From contig JACMOG010000046.1 of the NCBI GenBank assembly GCA_014378125.1, positions 1-5,230 of the forward strand: a DNA stretch of 5,230 bases, read 5' to 3'. How positions within the stretch are numbered: the stretch's first letter is position 1; every line of letters begins with the position of its first letter. Below are positions 1 to 5,230 of the stretch, one piece after another. The notes under the pieces were generated by a model. It was not told where the DNA came from. It saw nothing but the letters and a program-made list of their open reading frames with translations, and ran no database searches. Both the position numbers and the translations under genes were made by a program. Source of the DNA: Vitreoscilla sp. Its GTDB lineage: Bacteria > Pseudomonadota > Gammaproteobacteria > Burkholderiales > Burkholderiaceae.

Positions 1-57
1 GCCAGAGCCCGGCAAAGTCGCCAATGCTGCGCTGCCGCATGCAGGCGTGGCTTGGCC

Positions 58-77
58 GTTCCGGCAGCATCCGGAAC
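58..77. repeat. 7-bp inverted repeat with 6-base loop
   Basis: GTTCCGG (58-64) and CCGGAAC (71-77) are perfect reverse complements around the hexamer CAGCAT. No T-run follows, so it is not a classical intrinsic terminator on the plus strand. It could be the end-of-transcript hairpin of a gene outside the window or a dyad-symmetric protein-binding site. It lies about 275-290 bases upstream of the sigma-54-like promoter, somewhat far for a normal enhancer site but not impossible. Its function is unknown. Confidence 0.45.
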
Positions 78-149
78 TCCCCACAAGGGTGCATCGCGGG
101 CTGGCGAGATATTCGATCAACGCTGCCGTGCTAACCACTCATTGAAGCG

Positions 150-184
150 AAAAGAATAATCATTTATTGGATTTAAAATATATC
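150..184. promoter_or_regulatory. AT-rich block with IHF-like core
   Basis: Thirty of these 35 bases are A or T, in strong contrast to the GC-rich surroundings. AATCATTTATTGG (158-170) resembles the IHF consensus WATCARNNNNTTR, with mismatches at two of the conserved positions. It lies about 180-200 bases upstream of the predicted -24/-12 promoter. IHF bending between an enhancer and such a promoter is common in sigma-54 systems, though this spacing is longer than usual. The composition is seen directly; the IHF role is an inference. An AT-rich element for another DNA-binding protein, such as an H-NS-like protein, is equally possible. Confidence 0.3.
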
Positions 185-350
185 GAGCGACCGTTGAATA
201 TTGGATTCTGCTGTCGGGCAGGAGCAGAGCCGAACTTGCTCGACAGTGGAAGCGTGGATGAGCGGGAAAGCACCGGATAGCTCGCAAAAGGGCCGTCCGA
301 CGTACCAAAAATGGGTAAGGGAAAACGTTAATGGAATGCAGGGGTAGGGC

Positions 351-366
351 GGGAATGCGGGTTGCA
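351..366 (+). promoter_or_regulatory. Sigma-54 (RpoN) -24/-12 type promoter
   Basis: GGGAATGCGGGTTGCA fits the sigma-54 consensus TGGCACGNNNNTTGCA. The invariant GG is at 352-353, the invariant GC at 364-365, and the two are separated by exactly ten bases. The whole -12 element TTGCA (362-366) is perfect, and A355 and G357 also match in the -24 element. Transcription would start near 377, giving a leader of about 55 bases before the ATG at 432. PEP-CTERM genes of exopolysaccharide-producing betaproteobacteria are known to be controlled by the PrsK/PrsR two-component pair acting with sigma-54, so the context supports the call. No convincing sigma-70 promoter competes with it in this stretch. 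Confidence 0.6.
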
Positions 367-417
367 AAGACTTACCCGCAACTAACCGCACCCCACTGCC
401 TGACCCCCTCAACCGCT

Positions 418-425
418 AGGAGAAG
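418..425 (+). promoter_or_regulatory. Ribosome binding site of the PEP-CTERM gene
   Basis: AGGAGAAG ends six bases before the ATG at 432. It is a strong Shine-Dalgarno match and fixes this start, which is also the one that gives an intact signal peptide. Confidence 0.85.
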
Positions 426-431
426 ACTTCC

Positions 432-1019
432 ATGAAACTGAACACCATCGTCATCGCCGCCGCACTGGCGCTCGCCGGCTCGGCCGCTTCCGCCGCCACC
501 GTCGGCACGTTCTACGACGCCGTCACCAGCGCCGCGGTGACCAATCCTGAAATCGGTCCCGGCCTGTACTCGGTCTTCGAAGCCGACGGCCCGGGTGTCA
601 ACCTGAGCCCGTCGTTCGACTACGTCTACAACTTCACGCTCGACGCCACGTCCAGCCTGATCGTCAACGGCAACACGTACCTTGGCCCGACCGTCAGCGC
701 CAGCTCGGCCATCGCCAATCTGTACATGGGCACGTCGACCGGCATGTCCGGCACCGTCGCCGACAAGGTTCCGGGCGGCTTCTCGTTCCTGGGCACCGCC
801 ATCCAGTCGACGACGTACACGAACCTGGGCCCGGGCACCTACTTCCTCGAACTGTCGGGCACGACCGCTTCGAAGACGGGCGCCGCCTTCAACGTGACGT
901 TTCAGGCACCGTCGGCCACCGGCCCGCTGCCCGCCGTGCCGGAACCCACCAACATGGCCCTGCTGCTGGCTGGCCTGGGCCTGATGGGCTTCATGGTCAA
1001 GCGTCGCTCGAGCAACTAA
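432..1019 (+). CDS. PEP-CTERM sorting domain protein, FxDxF-like
   Basis: This is a 195-residue secreted protein of the PEP-CTERM class. Residues 1-21 form a signal peptide: a lysine at position 2, a hydrophobic alanine/leucine core, and A-S-A before the likely cleavage at 21/22. The mature part (22-165) is rich in Ser, Thr, Gly and Ala with no cysteine, as in predicted beta-rich exoproteins. SFDYVYNFTLD (61-71) and GTYFLELSG (135-143) resemble the blocks of the FxDxF PEP-CTERM family. The C-terminus has the full sorting signal: VPEP at 169-172, a hydrophobic segment at about 174-189, and a basic KRR at 190-192. In known systems an exosortase (EpsH/XrtA type) cleaves near this motif, and the protein is released or anchored with exopolysaccharide, affecting floc or biofilm formation. 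No exosortase or polysaccharide gene is in the window, which is usual, since these substrates are scattered singly. A sigma-54-like promoter precedes it and an intrinsic terminator follows, so it appears monocistronic. The class call is firm; the FxDxF subfamily is tentative. Confidence 0.9.
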   Translation: MKLNTIVIAAALALAGSAASAATVGTFYDAVTSAAVTNPEIGPGLYSVFEADGPGVNLSPSFDYVYNFTLDATSSLIVNGNTYLGPTVSASSAIANLYMGTSTGMSGTVADKVPGGFSFLGTAIQSTTYTNLGPGTYFLELSGTTASKTGAAFNVTFQAPSATGPLPAVPEPTNMALLLAGLGLMGFMVKRRSSN

Positions 1020-1062
1020 GCTCGGGCTCTCCTGTCGGCCGGTAAAGCCGCAAGTGGGAAAG

Positions 1063-1090
1063 AAGGCAGCGGCGACGCTGCCTTTTTTTT
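1063..1090 (+). terminator. Intrinsic terminator after the PEP-CTERM gene
   Basis: A perfect 9-bp stem, AAGGCAGCG (63-71 of this kilobase) with CGCTGCCTT (76-84), closes a GCGA loop of the stable GNRA type. An unbroken run of eight T (1083-1090) overlaps the end of the stem and continues past it. It starts 44 bases after the PEP-CTERM stop codon. Read on the minus strand, the same hairpin is followed by TTCTTTCCC, a weaker T-rich tail, so it may also stop transcription arriving from the convergent pheC/aroQ remnant, whose stop lies at 1101-1103. Confidence 0.9.
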
Positions 1091-1100
1091 CGTCTGCCCC

Positions 1101-1619
1101 TCAGCGGCCGAACGGCGCGATCGCCTCGGCCACCGCCTTGGGGCTGAGTTCGTCGGCCTGCATCGGATGCAGCGCCCGCAGCACGTCGTCGCGCCGCTTC
1201 GGATCGCTCAGCACGGGCCAGTTCTCGCTGAGCGCATGCAGCAGCAGCTCGGTGCTCCTGTCCAGCTTCGGGCGCGTGACGGTCGCCAGGTCGGGCGCGT
1301 CCGCGAACCGGCCGTGGCGGGCGACGTCCCAGCCGTGGAACAACTCGATCTGCGCGATCTTCGACGCCTCGATCTGCGCCTTGAAGAAGCCCTCGGCCCA
1401 CCGCTGCGGAACGCCCAGGTCGCTGGCCTGGTGGCCCAGCGACGCGATGATTTGCGCCTCGCGCGGCAGGAGAACGACCTTCTCCGAGAAGTCGAACGGC
1501 GAGTCCGGGTGGATCGCGCAGAGCTTCGGATGCAGGCGCTGCTGCAGCCGGGCCTCGATCGCGTCGGTGATCATGACGTCGGCGTCGCCGGCCGCGATGC
1601 GGTCGAAGATCGTCACGTT
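1101..1619 (-). other. PheC lobe-2 remnant joined to AroQ-gamma domain, second frame
   Basis: About 172 codons continue from the frame break to the TGA at 1103-1101. Counting from the GTG at 1616, residues 1-52 match the later part of PheC (IFDRIAAGDADVMITDAIEA; FDFSEKVVLLPR). From about residue 53 the match switches to a secreted chorismate mutase. Comparison with the Mycobacterium tuberculosis secreted enzyme suggests that R52 stands for Arg72, S85 for Thr105, Q89 for Glu109 and R115 for Arg134. Nothing corresponds to Arg49 and Lys60 of that enzyme. These equivalences are by eye from remembered sequences. The GTG at 1616 has no visible ribosome binding site, and an independent cytoplasmic half-protein is unlikely. 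Confidence 0.65.
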
Positions 1620-1626
1620 GTCGGCT

Positions 1627-4476
<2,850 letters not shown>

Positions 4477-4482
4477 CCCGAA

Positions 4483-4524
4483 GGGTCAGGCATCTCCGCC
4501 GTACCCGGCGGCAATGCCTGACCC
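4483..4524 (+). terminator. Large two-tier hairpin after katG
   Basis: GGGTCAGGCAT (4483-4493) pairs perfectly with ATGCCTGACCC (4514-4524). Inside it, CCGCC (4496-4500) pairs with GGCGG (4507-4511) around GTACCC. The hairpin begins six bases after the katG stop. No T-run follows, so it is not a textbook intrinsic terminator. It could still end the transcript, protect its 3' end, or be a genome-wide palindromic repeat. The decamer TGCCTGACCC from its arm recurs at 397-406. Confidence 0.65.
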
Positions 4525-4527
4525 TGA

Positions 4528-4540
4528 CCGTGCGTCACGG
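4528..4540. repeat. Short GC hairpin CCGTG-CGT-CACGG
   Basis: This is a perfect 5-bp inverted repeat with a three-base loop, directly after the large hairpin and 73 bases before the yghU-like start codon. It may extend the 3' structure of the katG transcript or be an operator for the next gene. No T-run follows. Confidence 0.35.
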
Positions 4541-4600
4541 CCGACCCCTTCATCTCCAGGTTCTATGCGGCTCGGGTACCGTCTGCGCTCCCCCGAGCCT

Positions 4601-4604
4601 GGAG
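4601..4604 (+). promoter_or_regulatory. Ribosome binding site of the yghU-like gene
   Basis: GGAG lies nine bases before the ATG at 4614, a slightly long but normal spacing. No other in-frame start gives the N-terminus expected for the family. Confidence 0.7.
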
Positions 4605-4613
4605 CCGCCCCGC

Positions 4614-5230
4614 ATGGATGCATCGTCCCCCTACACCCCGCCCACCGTATGGACCTGGAACAAGGACAACGGCGGGCGCTTCGCCAACATCAACCGGCCA
4701 ATCGCCGGGCCCACCCACGACAAGGTGCTTCCCGTGGGGGATCACCCGTTGCAGCTCTATTCGCTGGCCACGCCCAACGGCGTGAAGGTGACGGTGATGC
4801 TGGAGGAATTGCTGGGGGCGGGCCACGCCGGCGCGGAGTACGACGCCTGGCTGATCCGCATCAACGAGGGCGACCAGTTCGGCAGCGGCTTCGTCGACGT
4901 CAATCCGAACTCGAAGATCCCGGCGCTGCACGATCGCAGCGGCGCGGAGCCCGTGCGCGTGTTCGAGTCCGGCGCCATCCTGTTGTACCTGGGCGAGAAG
5001 TTCGGCGCGTTCCTGCCGTCCGGCGGCACGGCGCGCGCCCAGTGCCTGTCGTGGCTGTTCTGGCAGATGGGCAGCGCGCCGTTCCTGGGCGGCGGCTTCG
5101 GCCACTTCTACGCCTACGCGCCCGAGAAGAACGAATACGCCATCAATCGCTACGCGATGGAGGTCAAGCGCCAGCTCGACGTCCTCGATCGCCACCTGGC
5201 CGATCGCGCATACATGGCCGGCGACGACTA
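4614..5230 (+). CDS. yghU: YghU-family (nu-class) glutathione transferase, 3' truncated
   Basis: This partial gene (205 complete codons, still open at the window edge) encodes a glutathione-dependent disulfide oxidoreductase very like E. coli YghU, which has about 288 residues, so roughly 80 are missing. The N-terminal extension characteristic of YghU, with VWTWNKDNGGRFANINRP (12-29), is present. The thioredoxin-like glutathione-binding domain follows: LYSLATPNGVKV (48-59) carries the TPN segment that replaces the usual catalytic Tyr, Ser or Cys; NPNSKIPAL (97-105) holds the cis-proline; and FESGAILLYL (117-126) holds the Glu-Ser pair that binds the gamma-glutamyl group. The helical domain begins after about 135 and includes FLGGGFGHFYAYAPEKNEYAI in two parts (155-175). 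YghU binds two glutathione molecules and reduces disulfides and some organic peroxides, in the cytoplasm. The gene lies 137 bp after katG on the same strand, separated by hairpins, so it may be independently transcribed. I saw no convincing promoter of its own. The shared redox theme with katG suggests coordinated stress defence, but this is inferred. Confidence 0.93.
   Translation, partial: MDASSPYTPPTVWTWNKDNGGRFANINRPIAGPTHDKVLPVGDHPLQLYSLATPNGVKVTVMLEELLGAGHAGAEYDAWLIRINEGDQFGSGFVDVNPNSKIPALHDRSGAEPVRVFESGAILLYLGEKFGAFLPSGGTARAQCLSWLFWQMGSAPFLGGGFGHFYAYAPEKNEYAINRYAMEVKRQLDVLDRHLADRAYMAGDD

Larger units (their letters stand above)
1..350. other. Upstream region without a recognised gene
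   Basis: I recognise no gene here. All three plus-strand frames are open from the window edge to stops near 137-168, so the first ~140 bases could be the tail of a gene that begins outside the window, but none of the three translations resembles a family I know. Short open frames on the minus strand between 117 and 412 have no convincing ribosome binding site and no recognisable protein character. The base composition drops sharply to AT-rich at about 150-184, which is typical of regulatory rather than coding DNA in such a GC-rich genome. The stretch probably serves as the control region of the PEP-CTERM gene that begins at 432. Confidence 0.6.

Noticed and set aside
117..412. 63- and 79-codon minus-strand open frames upstream of the PEP-CTERM gene
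   Set aside because: There is no convincing ribosome binding site and no recognisable protein, and the stretch overlaps the AT-rich and sigma-54 promoter elements.
997..1619. Continuation of the PheC first frame to a stop at 997 as a genuine C-terminus
   Set aside because: The translation becomes Arg/Ala-rich nonsense exactly where PheC homology moves to another frame, and it would run through the terminator into the neighbouring gene.
4541..4613. Separate sigma-70 promoter for the yghU-like gene
   Set aside because: I found only weak fragments (for example TTCTAT near 4561) without a paired -35 at proper spacing, so no promoter is claimed.
4563..5195. Minus-strand open frame opposite the yghU-like gene
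   Set aside because: It is a shadow frame; the plus strand is a near full-length match to YghU until the window edge.

Overview
The window looks like chromosomal DNA from a high-GC betaproteobacterium, most likely Burkholderiales of the Rubrivivax/Roseateles/Leptothrix type. This placement is inferred from the GC-rich third codon positions, a PEP-CTERM exoprotein behind a sigma-54-like promoter, and the character of the KatG and YghU proteins; no taxonomic marker is present. It carries three intact or window-truncated genes, one broken gene and several regulatory sites. No mobile element, CRISPR array, tRNA or rRNA is visible.

Layout. Positions 1-431 hold no recognisable gene. They contain a 7-bp inverted repeat (58-77), an AT-rich block (150-184) with an IHF-like core, and a good -24/-12 (sigma-54) promoter match at 351-366. 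This leads into a secreted PEP-CTERM protein (432-1019, +), followed by an intrinsic terminator (1063-1090). Convergent to it, on the minus strand (2082-1101), lie the remains of a periplasmic cyclohexadienyl dehydratase (PheC-type) joined to a gamma-class chorismate mutase (AroQ-type). The reading frame is broken near 1620-1626, where about 65 bases appear to be missing compared with PheC relatives. The join between the two domains (about 1455-1469) also lacks the end of PheC and the first helix of AroQ. The divergent control region (2083-2286) contains an OxyR-like tandem site and possible promoters for katG. A complete catalase-peroxidase, katG (2287-4476, +), follows. Then come a large hairpin (4483-4524), a small one (4528-4540), and a nu-class glutathione transferase of the YghU family (4614 to the window end, +, 3' truncated).

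How the genes fit together. katG and the yghU-like gene are codirectional, 137 bp apart, and both belong to redox defence: KatG removes hydrogen peroxide and YghU-type enzymes reduce disulfides or peroxides with glutathione. The PheC-AroQ remnant would, when intact, have converted chorismate to phenylpyruvate in the periplasm; here it is probably dead or dying. The PEP-CTERM protein belongs to the exosortase/exopolysaccharide system, whose processing genes are not in this window.

I see no wholly new system. The observations most worth checking are the broken PheC-AroQ fusion, the sigma-54 promoter of the PEP-CTERM gene, and the OxyR-like site before katG.
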